A stretch of 11,385 bases of DNA from Thermoplasmata archaeon (GTDB lineage Archaea > Thermoplasmatota > Thermoplasmata > Thermoplasmatales > Thermoplasmataceae): NCBI GenBank assembly GCA_021797385.1, contig JAJZZW010000053.1, positions 1 through 11,385 of the forward strand, in the 5' to 3' direction. Position numbers and translations under genes: made by a program. How positions within the stretch are numbered: the first letter of the stretch is position 1; each line of letters begins with the position of its first letter. Shown here piece by piece: positions 1-7,138 of the stretch. Below the pieces are notes generated by a model. That model searched no databases. It was not told the origin of the DNA and saw only the letters and a list, made by a program, of their open reading frames with translations.

Positions 1-155
1 AAGAACAGTACCTGTCCAAATTTTTCAGGTTTTTCAGCTATTATACCCATACCAGCTGCCCCAATACCCTGCTGAGCCATACCCGTCCCTATCAATCCAC
101 CGGCAATGGCAATAGAAGCGGCTAAAGCCAAAATAGCATCTGCGTCAGTTATCAT
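1..155 (-). CDS. atpK: A-type ATP synthase proteolipid subunit K (c-ring), N-terminal part, truncated by window edge
   Basis: The visible 51 residues start MITDADAILALAAS and form one long Ala/Gly/Ile-rich membrane helix (about residues 6-41). A short polar turn with EKPEKFGQ follows at 41-48, and a second helix begins at the window edge. A small hairpin with this loop is typical of the c/K proteolipid of archaeal A-type and related V-type ATPases, where the loop contacts the central stalk and the second helix carries the ion-binding carboxylate. That carboxylate lies outside the window and cannot be checked. The subunit should form the proton-driven rotor ring in the cytoplasmic membrane. 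The ATG at 155 is preceded by a weak AAGGAT site and a TATA-like element. I infer that the rest of the ATP synthase genes continue to the left. Identification rests on the loop and composition of a short fragment. Confidence 0.85.
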   Translation of the reverse strand, partial: MITDADAILALAASIAIAGGLIGTGMAQQGIGAAGMGIIAEKPEKFGQVLF

Positions 156-182
156 AAATATCCTTATTTCCTGATTGAAATA

Positions 183-196
183 ACTTATATAAAATT
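183..196 (-). promoter_or_regulatory. TATA-like promoter element for atpK
   Basis: On the minus strand this reads AATTTTATATAAGT, close to the archaeal TATA consensus, centred about 34 bp before the atpK ATG at 155. Transcription would start near 163 with a leader of roughly 8 nt. A second TATA-like string, TTTTATAAATG, lies at 211-221. Position and composition are the only evidence. Confidence 0.5.
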
Positions 197-240
197 ATTT
201 ATTGCTAAAACATTTATAAAAAGTTGCTGTTGTTGCAGAA

Positions 241-258
241 ATGATAAAATTAGAAAAT
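241..258 (-). terminator. Possible U-rich terminator after the ABC permease
   Basis: Directly after the permease stop codon the minus strand is T-rich (TTAAATTTTCTAATTTTATC and onward) with no clear hairpin. Archaeal RNA polymerase can terminate at U-rich tracts, and the next gene, atpK, appears to have its own promoter just downstream. In DNA this AT-rich the signal is weak. Confidence 0.3.
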
Positions 259-1752
259 TTAATCACGCTTCCTTGCAAAATAAAGAGCCAGAAGAGATGG
301 AATTAACACCCATGCAAGCCCTATCAGAACAACAGAATAAATATTAATTCCAACGCTTGAAGCACTTACTGTACTATATACTCCCAGATGGTAATCAGCA
401 ATGATGTCCGGGAAATAAGAGGGTGAAATAGAATCTATAATAAGGAGGTCTTTCAATAACGCCATCTCAGATGTTATATGAAATAAAAATAATATTGCTC
501 CAGATACTATTGTCCACATAAAGCCAAGAATGAAGAATAAAGCAATCCCAGTTCCTAGAATCTCCCCCTGAGTTTTTTCAAATTGTGTTATTAAATACAT
601 TATGCCTGCAAAAGCAATTGCTTCTACCAGATAGCCCACTAACATTGCTGTAAATGTTCCAGCTGAAATATATATGCCTGTATAATGTTCCAGTATTATG
701 TCCGCCACTCCAAACGATATCAGAAGCCCTATGAGAAAACTTACCGAATTACCAATAAATCTAGAAATCATTAATTTTCCCTTTGTAATAGGTCTGGCTA
801 TTATTGATTCCAACACTCCGGAGGCTTTGTCCTTACTGTAATAAAAGTAAGATGAGAATATACCTAGAATAGGGATTAATAGTATGCCGAAGTATAAAGC
901 TAGCCCATTCTGTAATGCCACTCCAGGTTTAATATACGTGTACATATATGACATATTTGGAATTAATAATGCACCAGTTTTATTGGTAATGTAAACGTTT
1001 ACATACTTATCCTGATCTTCTGTAGTTAAGTGGGTGGAGTATATAAACGCGCCTGAATTCGGCTCATCCTTTGTATAATTCGGCATTACGTTACGCACGT
1101 TTATCCCGTATGCAGGTGATGATGTTATGTTATCAGAGATATACAAAGGTTGATTATTTATTGAAGAATTTATGTAAGGAACATAAACCATTGTATTTAT
1201 CTGGGATGGGTTTGATTTATCTTTTAATAATACCTCATATACGGGGACACTAGAATCATTGAAACATACATTATAGATTGGGCTTGTTGCAAAACAGGTT
1301 GTTTGAAATTGAATAATAGTGCCACGCTCATAAGATATTAAACTTTTTGATGTGTCTTGAACAGGAGCACCGTTTTTATAGTATGGTTGATACTTATATA
1401 TAAAATTAGTGACATTTTTATCATTAAATGTGAAATTGGCATAACCATTTTCAGAAGCCACAGTCCTATTGGCAATCACATCCATGCTTGTAAGATTTAA
1501 GATCGATGATGTAATGCTTAAATCACTCACAGGCTGCCCATACCCGTTTATAATATAATCGCTTACATGTATGATCCCATCCGTATCATTTACGTATGGC
1601 AAAACAATATCAGTATGTGCCGGTGCAGCGGTATCAGAAGAAATTCCTGCTCCGTATGCAGTGGCCATGGTAACAAGCACCAGAAGTACAACCACTATAA
1701 TTGTAAATTTTCCACTTAATGTTCTTTTAATATCATAAAAAAAACCGCTCAT
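259..1752 (-). CDS. ABC-2 type transporter permease with large extracytoplasmic domain
   Basis: The 497-residue membrane protein has an N-terminal helix (about 17-36), a long hydrophilic region (about 40-280) and five further helices (about 283-304, 332-354, 367-389, 399-425 and 470-493). Between helices 2 and 3 lies a charged stretch, SKDKASGVLESIIARPITKGK (306-326), of the kind found in ABC-2 permeases, probably where the ATPase couples. The topology puts the hydrophilic domain outside the cell. It holds 11 N-x-S/T sequons (N55, N86, N95, N106, N113, N165, N195, N208, N225, N257, N266) and two cysteines (153, 163) that could pair. The start codon has a GGTGA site 6 nt upstream (1759-1763), and the gene follows its ATPase after 1 nt, so the two are surely co-translated. 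The substrate is unknown; export of a lipid, drug, peptide or surface component is possible. Confidence 0.85.
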   Translation of the reverse strand: MSGFFYDIKRTLSGKFTIIVVVLLVLVTMATAYGAGISSDTAAPAHTDIVLPYVNDTDGIIHVSDYIINGYGQPVSDLSITSSILNLTSMDVIANRTVASENGYANFTFNDKNVTNFIYKYQPYYKNGAPVQDTSKSLISYERGTIIQFQTTCFATSPIYNVCFNDSSVPVYEVLLKDKSNPSQINTMVYVPYINSSINNQPLYISDNITSSPAYGINVRNVMPNYTKDEPNSGAFIYSTHLTTEDQDKYVNVYITNKTGALLIPNMSYMYTYIKPGVALQNGLALYFGILLIPILGIFSSYFYYSKDKASGVLESIIARPITKGKLMISRFIGNSVSFLIGLLISFGVADIILEHYTGIYISAGTFTAMLVGYLVEAIAFAGIMYLITQFEKTQGEILGTGIALFFILGFMWTIVSGAILFLFHITSEMALLKDLLIIDSISPSYFPDIIADYHLGVYSTVSASSVGINIYSVVLIGLAWVLIPSLLALYFARKRD

Positions 1753-1753
1753 T

Positions 1754-2650
1754 TTATTTCACCATATTAAGAAAGTACTCTTCTAGAGTTTCATTATCCC
1801 TACCTATATAGTCAACTTTATAATTGGCCATCACAAGTTCCTCATTTAATTCTGATGGGTCTGCCCCAGCCTTGTTTTTTATGATATAATAATATCCATC
1901 AGATCCAGCTTCTCCAAAGTTTGATAAAATATCTGTTATTTTGCCGTTTGGATTTTTTACATGAACTTTGATTCCGGTTGCCCCGAGGCTTCCTAACTCC
2001 TCCCTTGTAATTATCTTTATTATAGCACCATTTTTCATTATTGCTATTCGGTCAGCCACATTCTGCAATTCTGATAATATATGGGAGGACAGTAAAATTG
2101 ATTTCCCCTGTTTCCTGAGTTCTATAATTAAATCACGGACTTCTCTGACTCCCTGCGGATCAAGCCCGTTAAGGGTTTCATCAAAAAGGAAATTATCTGG
2201 ATTCCCGACCATGGCTGCAATGAGGGAGAATCTTTTTTTCATACCCTGAGAATAATACCTTAATTTTCTGTTTTTATAAGGGTATATATCAAATCTCTTC
2301 ATCAGTTCTATTATCTCCTTTTCAGCATCGTCAGGTCTTATGCCATATAAGCCAGCATAGTATTTCAAAAGAGGTATAGGTTTAGCATCAGGCTCAAAGT
2401 TCGGGAGTTCTGGTACCCATCCTATATGTTTTGAAGCATTTGCCTTATCCTTTACTATATCCAAATTGTCAACCATAATACTTCCAGATGTTGGAAATAT
2501 GATACCGGCGGTTGCCCTGATCGTTGTACTCTTACCAGCTCCATTCAATCCTGCAAGTCCTAGAATTTCTCCATTGTTAATTTCCATATTGAGATTGTTA
2601 ACAGCCTTGAAATTTTTGAAAGTTTTAGTAAGGTTGGTAATTATAATCAT
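1754..2650 (-). CDS. ABC transporter ATP-binding protein (ABC-2/CcmA-like)
   Basis: The 298-residue cytoplasmic ATPase has Walker A GLNGAGKST (34-42), a Q-loop region GWVPELPNF where Glu81 sits at the usual Gln, signature YSQGMKKR (133-140), Walker B LFDETLNGLDP (155-165) with catalytic Glu158, and H-loop His190 in LLSSHIL. The SQGM signature, Glu in the Q-loop and a C-terminal extension of about 80 residues are typical of drug- or surface-export ABC-2 systems. The DET in place of DEP after Walker B is a mild departure. It powers the permease encoded 1 nt downstream. A TATA-like element about 26 bp before the ATG, and no ribosome site, suggest it is the first gene of a leaderless bicistronic mRNA. 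Confidence 0.92.
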   Translation of the reverse strand: MIIITNLTKTFKNFKAVNNLNMEINNGEILGLAGLNGAGKSTTIRATAGIIFPTSGSIMVDNLDIVKDKANASKHIGWVPELPNFEPDAKPIPLLKYYAGLYGIRPDDAEKEIIELMKRFDIYPYKNRKLRYYSQGMKKRFSLIAAMVGNPDNFLFDETLNGLDPQGVREVRDLIIELRKQGKSILLSSHILSELQNVADRIAIMKNGAIIKIITREELGSLGATGIKVHVKNPNGKITDILSNFGEAGSDGYYYIIKNKAGADPSELNEELVMANYKVDYIGRDNETLEEYFLNMVK

Positions 2651-2666
2651 AAACGGCTATGAAAAT

Positions 2667-2680
2667 TATTATATATTAAA
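2667..2680 (-). promoter_or_regulatory. TATA element for the ABC transporter operon
   Basis: The minus strand reads TTTAATATATAATA, with the TTTAATATA core centred about 26 bp before the ATPase ATG at 2650, the distance expected for a leaderless archaeal mRNA. The same 14 bases occur before the flavin reductase gene at 5642-5655. Confidence 0.6.
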
Positions 2681-2700
2681 CTTACTACCTTCTGATAATA

Positions 2701-3201
2701 TTAATTTTTTGATATAGTCTCTGCCCTGCTGCTGTTTATCCTGCTTTTTCCTGAGTCATCGTCTATAACAATCGTAACCTTTTCCTCGGCACCGCTGATA
2801 ATGCCATCAATTCTCTGTCTTAAATAATTTACATCTTCCCCATCACCCATGACGGTGAGTTTCTCCTTTATGCTGGTTAAAATTCCCTCGACTGTAGTAA
2901 TATATCCCTTGGAGGCTATTCCCGGGGATATTTCGGCATCCAGTTCTGGTATCTGTACACTTGCATCGGGGGACCTGTATACTATAGTTTTCAAATCGTT
3001 TTTATTTTTTATTCTGAATTTAATTATTTTCGGTGATTCCCTATCGTGCCGTTCCACAGTAACATTCCTGTAGCTGCATCTCTTGCATATGTAAGTATGT
3101 ATAGTTATTTTACCTTCATACGGTATATCGTTATCAGCCTCAAGATAAAACAAGAATTCATTGCAATTCGGGCATCTCGCATCCGTTTTTACTTCCTCCA
3201 T
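2701..3201 (-). CDS. ZPR1-type zinc-finger protein
   Basis: The 166-residue protein carries one zinc-binding site, CPNC (10-13) and CKRC (39-42). It continues with KNDLKTIVYRSPDASVQIPELDAEI (67-91) and TTVEGIL (102-108), which match the ZPR1 domain (zinc finger plus double-stranded beta-helix). Eukaryotic ZPR1 has two such units and acts on elongation factor eEF1A; archaeal versions have a single unit and their role is not established. A chaperone-like role for aEF1A is inference only. The C-terminus (about 140-166) is polar and probably flexible. The ATG abuts the TAA of the isomerase gene, with a GGTGAT ribosome site overlapping that stop, so translation is probably coupled in the ipk-fni-zpr1 operon. 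Confidence 0.85.
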   Translation of the reverse strand: MEEVKTDARCPNCNEFLFYLEADNDIPYEGKITIHTYICKRCSYRNVTVERHDRESPKIIKFRIKNKNDLKTIVYRSPDASVQIPELDAEISPGIASKGYITTVEGILTSIKEKLTVMGDGEDVNYLRQRIDGIISGAEEKVTIVIDDDSGKSRINSSRAETISKN

Positions 3202-4251
3202 TTAATCACCCTGATCAAGCCATGAATATAATGGGTCAAATACTATATATTTTGTGTTTTTTAAATCTGAAATATTTGCAGCACCGGTTAGGAACATTGA
3301 AATTTTTATGTCTTTTATTATATTATTAATCTCTACTTTTAATTCCTCATAGGATGTATCTGCAGCCTTCAGAAAGTTTCTTGCCATGGCGCCCATATTG
3401 GCACCCATTATTACTGATTTTACAATATCCTCTCCATTTCTTATTCCGCCGCTTCCTATTATTGGTATGCCAACTGAACAGAATTTAATAGAAGCCGGAG
3501 AAGGTATTCCCCAGTTCCAGAATGTTTTTCCTGTATGCATTTTCTCTCTGTTCTGGATCTTTTCTGCCCTGTAATATTCAATAGCAGCAAAGGAAGTCCC
3601 ACCTAGGCCGCCCACATCTATTGCCTTCACACCTGCATCCCTAAGTTCAAGGGCATCATCCCTGGAAAAGCCACTTCCTGTTTCCTTGGCAATTACAGGG
3701 TACGATCCCGCAATTCCCTTTAATCTTGAGAGCACTCCCTTTGCATTTCTATCCCCCTCAGGCTGGACCATCTCCTGAAGAAAATTAAAGTGAATTATGA
3801 GGTATTTTGCATCTATTAAATTGAATATATAATCTATATCCTTATCCGATATGGGTGGTTTACCCTGACCTATGAGCTGCGGTGCTCCTATATTTGCAAA
3901 CTTTGCCGGCACCTTGAAATCATTTATTACTGAAAATGTGCTGGCAATATCCCTATTTTCAATGGCTGCCCTCATGCTGCCGACACCCATTCCAATGTGA
4001 AACTCCTCAGCAGCCCTTGCAAGGTTTGCATTGATCTTTCTTGCCTTTTCTGTTCCCCCCGTCATGGAGGATATCAGAAATGGATAGTTAAAATTAGTTC
4101 CCAGGAAATCTATTCCTGTATAGATTGAATCGTAATCCACTTCCGGTAAAGCCCTGTGCATCAGTCTTATATCATCCCAGAAGTTATGTTCAGATGTAAC
4201 GTTCATATTCTCTGCAATATTAATATGTTCTTCTTTCCTATTTTCTATCAT
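3202..4251 (-). CDS. fni: Type 2 isopentenyl-diphosphate delta-isomerase (FMN-dependent)
   Basis: This enzyme interconverts IPP and DMAPP, supplying the primer for archaeal isoprenoid lipids; it needs reduced FMN and Mg2+. The 349 residues fit the family length. Visible motifs: RKEEH (5-9), SSMTGGT (61-67), GVGSMRA (89-95), the HFNFLQE block where His154, Asn156, Gln159 and Glu160 match the substrate, proton-transfer and Mg2+ residues of characterised enzymes, QPEGD (163-167), AKETGSGFS (188-196), GGLGGTS (214-220) and the FMN-phosphate loop GSGGIRNGED (266-275). The type 1 isomerase is unrelated, so there is little ambiguity. The gene begins immediately after the ipk stop codon with a GGTGG ribosome site 5 nt before the ATG (4257-4261). 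Its neighbour supplies its substrate. Confidence 0.96.
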   Translation of the reverse strand: MIENRKEEHINIAENMNVTSEHNFWDDIRLMHRALPEVDYDSIYTGIDFLGTNFNYPFLISSMTGGTEKARKINANLARAAEEFHIGMGVGSMRAAIENRDIASTFSVINDFKVPAKFANIGAPQLIGQGKPPISDKDIDYIFNLIDAKYLIIHFNFLQEMVQPEGDRNAKGVLSRLKGIAGSYPVIAKETGSGFSRDDALELRDAGVKAIDVGGLGGTSFAAIEYYRAEKIQNREKMHTGKTFWNWGIPSPASIKFCSVGIPIIGSGGIRNGEDIVKSVIMGANMGAMARNFLKAADTSYEELKVEINNIIKDIKISMFLTGAANISDLKNTKYIVFDPLYSWLDQGD

Positions 4252-4980
4252 TTAAACCACCGTTCCTGTAAAATTATCCCTCCCTATATTATACATTCGT
4301 TCCGGGTACAGCCCGTTTATAAGGTACACAGGGATGCCAAGATCGGAAATATTCCTCATTTTTATATATTTATTCATTATGCCACCGGTTACATCTGCAG
4401 TTATTTCCTCATGCTTGAATTCACCAGAAATTGTTTTTAACAGTTTTGCATCAGGGTTTGTTTTTGGATTTTTATCATAAATGCCATCAACATCTGAAAA
4501 GAACACAACAGCTGATGGATGAAACCTTTTTGAAACATCATATGCTATATTATCACCGGAGTATATACCTATTCTATTCCCATGAATATACGTATCTCCA
4601 TAGGATACTGGAGTTATGCCCATGTCAAGATATCTTTTGAATACGGTGTAATTTTTTTTATTATCATAAATGAGGGATGATACAGGAAGCGATATATTAT
4701 AAATCCCATTAGTGTAGAGAATTTCAGAGATTTTCACATTCAATTCTACCATATCATTATGAACAATGTTCATGCCCTTCACTGTTTCCTGATTGGCATA
4801 GCCCGGCAATCCATATTCTTTGGCTTTTATATGCCCGAATGACCCTCCCCCATGCACAATAATCATTTTATCATTTAACCCTTTGAGTGTTTTTACTATT
4901 TTTTGCACAACAGATTCATTGAATGATTTATATTCTGATTTCTGTGTGATTACACTCCCACCGAGTTTGATTACTATCAT
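4252..4980 (-). CDS. ipk: Isopentenyl phosphate kinase
   Basis: This kinase phosphorylates isopentenyl phosphate to IPP with ATP, the last step of the archaeal mevalonate pathway variants that decarboxylate before the second phosphorylation. The 242-residue protein has an amino-acid-kinase fold: KLGGSVIT (5-12) with Lys5, Lys14, the glycine-rich HGGGSFGH (43-50), FFSDVDGIYDKNP nucleotide region and a C-terminal TGGIMNK motif. His50, the residue that marks IPKs and contacts the substrate phosphate, is at the same number as in the Thermoplasma enzyme. In Thermoplasma, isopentenyl phosphate comes from mevalonate 3-phosphate via the 3,5-bisphosphate; those genes are not in this window. It is the first gene of ipk-fni-zpr1. 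With no ribosome site and TATA-like DNA close upstream it is probably leaderless. Confidence 0.96.
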   Translation of the reverse strand: MIVIKLGGSVITQKSEYKSFNESVVQKIVKTLKGLNDKMIIVHGGGSFGHIKAKEYGLPGYANQETVKGMNIVHNDMVELNVKISEILYTNGIYNISLPVSSLIYDNKKNYTVFKRYLDMGITPVSYGDTYIHGNRIGIYSGDNIAYDVSKRFHPSAVVFFSDVDGIYDKNPKTNPDAKLLKTISGEFKHEEITADVTGGIMNKYIKMRNISDLGIPVYLINGLYPERMYNIGRDNFTGTVV

Positions 4981-4992
4981 TTTATAAATAAT

Positions 4993-5012
4993 ATTTATAA
5001 AGTTATTAAATT
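4993..5012 (-). promoter_or_regulatory. Promoter of the ipk operon
   Basis: On the minus strand, TTTAATAA (about 5003-5011) is centred about 27 bp before the ipk ATG, and a second TATA-like string, CTTTATAAAT, follows at 4993-5002. The first is at the spacing expected for a leaderless transcript. Either could be the true TATA box. Confidence 0.45.
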
Positions 5013-5040
5013 TGACTCTATCAATCTTAATTCAATGATG

Positions 5041-5064
5041 ATTTTCATAGAAGTGTATGAAAAT
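5041..5064. repeat. Perfect 9-bp inverted repeat just after the flavin reductase gene
   Basis: ATTTTCATA (5041-5049) and TATGAAAAT (5056-5064) are exact reverse complements around the 6-nt loop GAAGTG. The repeat ends 1 nt before the flavin reductase stop codon (5066-5068, minus strand) and lies 61-84 bp upstream of the ipk start. It could form an RNA hairpin at the end of the reductase mRNA, or be an operator site upstream of ipk. No U-run follows on the minus strand, so it is not a classic terminator. Confidence 0.45.
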
Positions 5065-5065
5065 T

Positions 5066-5629
5066 TTATTGATGGGCTTTTTTAAGATTTCTCGCCAGAT
5101 TTACAAGATTTTCCAGCAACTGTCCGGCATATTTGGCAGTCATTTCATCCATCAGTTTCCCGTTTTTATCAAATTTTTGTGGGGCAAATGTAACAAATAC
5201 CTCCGGTGCATTTACCGGAATCATATTGAGAAACACACAGCTCTGTCTCAGGTGGTACTGTGCTCTGGAACCACCAAGCATGCCAATGGATGCACTCATT
5301 ATTGCTACCGGCTTTCCATCAAACGGGTTGTCTCCATATGGTCTCGATGCAACATCCAGGACGTTTTTTAGATATCCTGGAACCGAATAATTGTATTCAG
5401 GTGTTACTATAAGTAAACCATCCGATTCCCTTATCTGCTTCTTGAAGCTTTTAACGTTTTCAGGATAGTTATTCTCCTCGTCCTGATTCATGAGTGGGAA
5501 ATTATTTATGTCCAGTATTTTCAATTCCGAGTTTTCTGGCATTAAATGCACCGCGCTTTCCAGTAAATATCTGTTATAGGATTCTTTTCTTAAACTCCCT
5601 CCGAATCCTGCTATTTTTATTGTTTCCAT
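5066..5629 (-). CDS. NAD(P)H-dependent FMN reductase / quinone reductase family protein
   Basis: The 187-residue, cofactor-binding flavodoxin-like protein carries the family phosphate loop GSLRKESYN (11-19) for FMN, the TPEYNYSVPGYLKNVLD motif (76-92) and ASIGMLGGSRAQYHLRQ (113-129). These place it in the NADPH-dependent FMN reductase family (PF03358; relatives include YieF/ChrR-like quinone and chromate reductases and azoreductases). It probably reduces free FMN or quinones with NAD(P)H in the cytoplasm; the natural substrate cannot be told from sequence. No signal peptide or Fe-S cysteines are present. It diverges from thiI and shares an 84-bp promoter region. Its neighbour fni needs reduced FMN, which makes a supporting role possible, but the genes are separated by ipk and a probable promoter, so this is speculative. 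Confidence 0.9.
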   Translation of the reverse strand: METIKIAGFGGSLRKESYNRYLLESAVHLMPENSELKILDINNFPLMNQDEENNYPENVKSFKKQIRESDGLLIVTPEYNYSVPGYLKNVLDVASRPYGDNPFDGKPVAIMSASIGMLGGSRAQYHLRQSCVFLNMIPVNAPEVFVTFAPQKFDKNGKLMDEMTAKYAGQLLENLVNLARNLKKAHQ

Positions 5630-5641
5630 GCGGTCAGATTC

Positions 5642-5655
5642 TATTATATATTAAA
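5642..5655 (-). promoter_or_regulatory. TATA element for the flavin reductase gene
   Basis: The minus strand reads TTTAATATATAATA, identical to the element before the ABC transporter operon (2667-2680), with its TTTAATATA core about 22 bp before the ATG at 5629. No ribosome site lies before the start, consistent with a leaderless mRNA. Confidence 0.55.
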
Positions 5656-5683
5656 TATTTTAGCTATACTTTTTGAAAGCAAC

Positions 5684-5693
5684 ACATAAATAG
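5684..5693 (+). promoter_or_regulatory. TATA element for thiI
   Basis: ACATAAATAG is centred about 26 bp before the thiI ATG at 5714. No Shine-Dalgarno-like string precedes the start, so the mRNA is probably leaderless. The element is back to back with the flavin reductase promoter. Confidence 0.5.
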
Positions 5694-5713
5694 AAATTAA
5701 AGATATGTAACTA

Positions 5714-7135
5714 ATGTTTATTGTCAGGTATTCTGAAATCGGGTTGAAAGGAAATAAAACCCGAAGGATGATGGAAAAAACCCTCATTGAAAATATAATT
5801 TCATCCCTTCCGGAAAATTTCGATTTAAAATATAAAAAAAGTGACGGGCGCATATATCTATATTCAGAAGACAGTATTCTTCTCGAAATTCTGCCCCTTA
5901 TTTTCGGTATAAGATCGTTTTCTCCAGCCCATGAATACACATTTAACAGCATAGATAATATAGTTTCAAAATGTGTTGAATATTATTCAGAATATGTTAC
6001 AGGTAAAAGCTTTGCTGTCCGTGCCACAAGGAAGGGAACACATAACTTCACATCGAAGGAACTGGAAATTGCAGTGGGCGATGCCCTTTATAACCGGTCG
6101 TCAGGAGTAAATCTTGCAAATCCCCAGGCATCAATTTTCATAGAGGTCAGGGATAAAAATTTCTATATCTTCACAGAAAAAATCAACGGTCCCGGAGGAC
6201 TGCCGCTTAGATCAGAGGGTAGGGCAATATCACTCTTTTCCGGAGGTATTGACTCACCTGTAGCTACCTATATGGTAATGAAAAGAGGCATGGCTGCAGA
6301 TATACTTTTCTGTTCCCTTGCACATCCATCCGATACCATTTACATGCTGAAATCGGCTCGAAATCTCTTAATGAAATATTCTAAGGGTTATAATGGAAAT
6401 ATATTCATAATGGATGGTACACAGTTGATTACTGAGATTGTCAATAATCCATCGCAAAAATATGCCAATTTAATTTTCAAGGAATTACTATACAGATATG
6501 CAGAGGCTCTTTCGGGAAAATACGACTATGACGCAATTGTCACTGGAGAATCAATAGGCCAGGTCTCATCACAGATACCTAAAAATTTGAAATCGCTTTC
6601 AATGGATATAAGAATGCCCATATTCCGCCCATTGATAGGATTTGACAAGGAGGAAACAATTTCTTATTCCAGATCCAGAGGACTTTATATGGAGGAATCC
6701 ATAGGAGAATTTTGTTCACTGTTCTCAAAAAATCCAGGGATCAATACCGATTATAATGATTTAAAAAAAGAACTAGAAAAATTTCCAGTTGAAAATAATT
6801 TACATGAAATAATCGTAATTAAAATGGATCAGATAGATTCCTATATAAAATCTATCCAGGGAAGTAGAATGGACGCTGTACCTGAAAACAGCACAATAAT
6901 AGATTTAAGGCTTCCATCGGAATACGAGAAATGGCATATTCCAGGATCCACCAATATGGATTTAAAGTCATTAAATTCTTTGATAAAATCAGGAGATAAA
7001 AGTAAAGTATACTTTTTTTACTGCAAGAAGGGTCTTAACAGTGCATATGCGTCTTCAATAATGATTTCAAACGGCTTCAAATCATTCTATTCTACTGAAA
7101 AAAACTTGAAAAAAGAATATACTCTGAATAACTGA
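5714..7135 (+). CDS. thiI: tRNA 4-thiouridine synthase / thiazole sulfurtransferase ThiI with rhodanese domain
   Basis: ThiI adenylates uridine 8 of tRNA and transfers persulfide sulfur to make 4-thiouridine; in some organisms its rhodanese domain also serves thiamine thiazole synthesis. The 473 residues show an N-terminal ferredoxin-like region beginning FIVRYSEIGLKGNK, a THUMP domain (about 60-155), the PP-loop SLFSGGIDSPVA (173-184), the family motif TGESIGQVSSQ (278-288) and a C-terminal rhodanese domain (about 385-473). Cys437 in the active-site loop YCKKGLNS corresponds to E. coli Cys456, and Cys334 in GEFCSLFSKNPG to Cys344, the resolving partner. Most archaeal ThiI proteins lack the rhodanese domain; Thermoplasmata have it. 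The ATG at 5714 matches the usual family start. The gene converges on the glycosylase gene with 3 nt between stop codons. Confidence 0.95.
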   Translation: MFIVRYSEIGLKGNKTRRMMEKTLIENIISSLPENFDLKYKKSDGRIYLYSEDSILLEILPLIFGIRSFSPAHEYTFNSIDNIVSKCVEYYSEYVTGKSFAVRATRKGTHNFTSKELEIAVGDALYNRSSGVNLANPQASIFIEVRDKNFYIFTEKINGPGGLPLRSEGRAISLFSGGIDSPVATYMVMKRGMAADILFCSLAHPSDTIYMLKSARNLLMKYSKGYNGNIFIMDGTQLITEIVNNPSQKYANLIFKELLYRYAEALSGKYDYDAIVTGESIGQVSSQIPKNLKSLSMDIRMPIFRPLIGFDKEETISYSRSRGLYMEESIGEFCSLFSKNPGINTDYNDLKKELEKFPVENNLHEIIVIKMDQIDSYIKSIQGSRMDAVPENSTIIDLRLPSEYEKWHIPGSTNMDLKSLNSLIKSGDKSKVYFFYCKKGLNSAYASSIMISNGFKSFYSTEKNLKKEYTLNN

Positions 7136-7138
7136 ATA

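Noticed and set aside
1754..2650. ABC ATPase as defective because of Glu in the Q-loop and DET after Walker B
   Set aside because: Walker A lysine, catalytic Glu158, the signature and the H-loop His are intact, and Glu in the Q-loop is common in this subfamily.
5066..5629. Flavin reductase as dedicated FMN supplier for the type 2 IPP isomerase
   Set aside because: The genes are not in one transcription unit by position (a probable promoter and hairpin lie between), and the family has many substrates, so proximity alone does not support it.
5644..5952. Minus-strand open frame of 102 codons overlapping the thiI start
   Set aside because: It is antisense to well-supported ThiI coding sequence, shows no recognisable motif and crosses the divergent promoter region.
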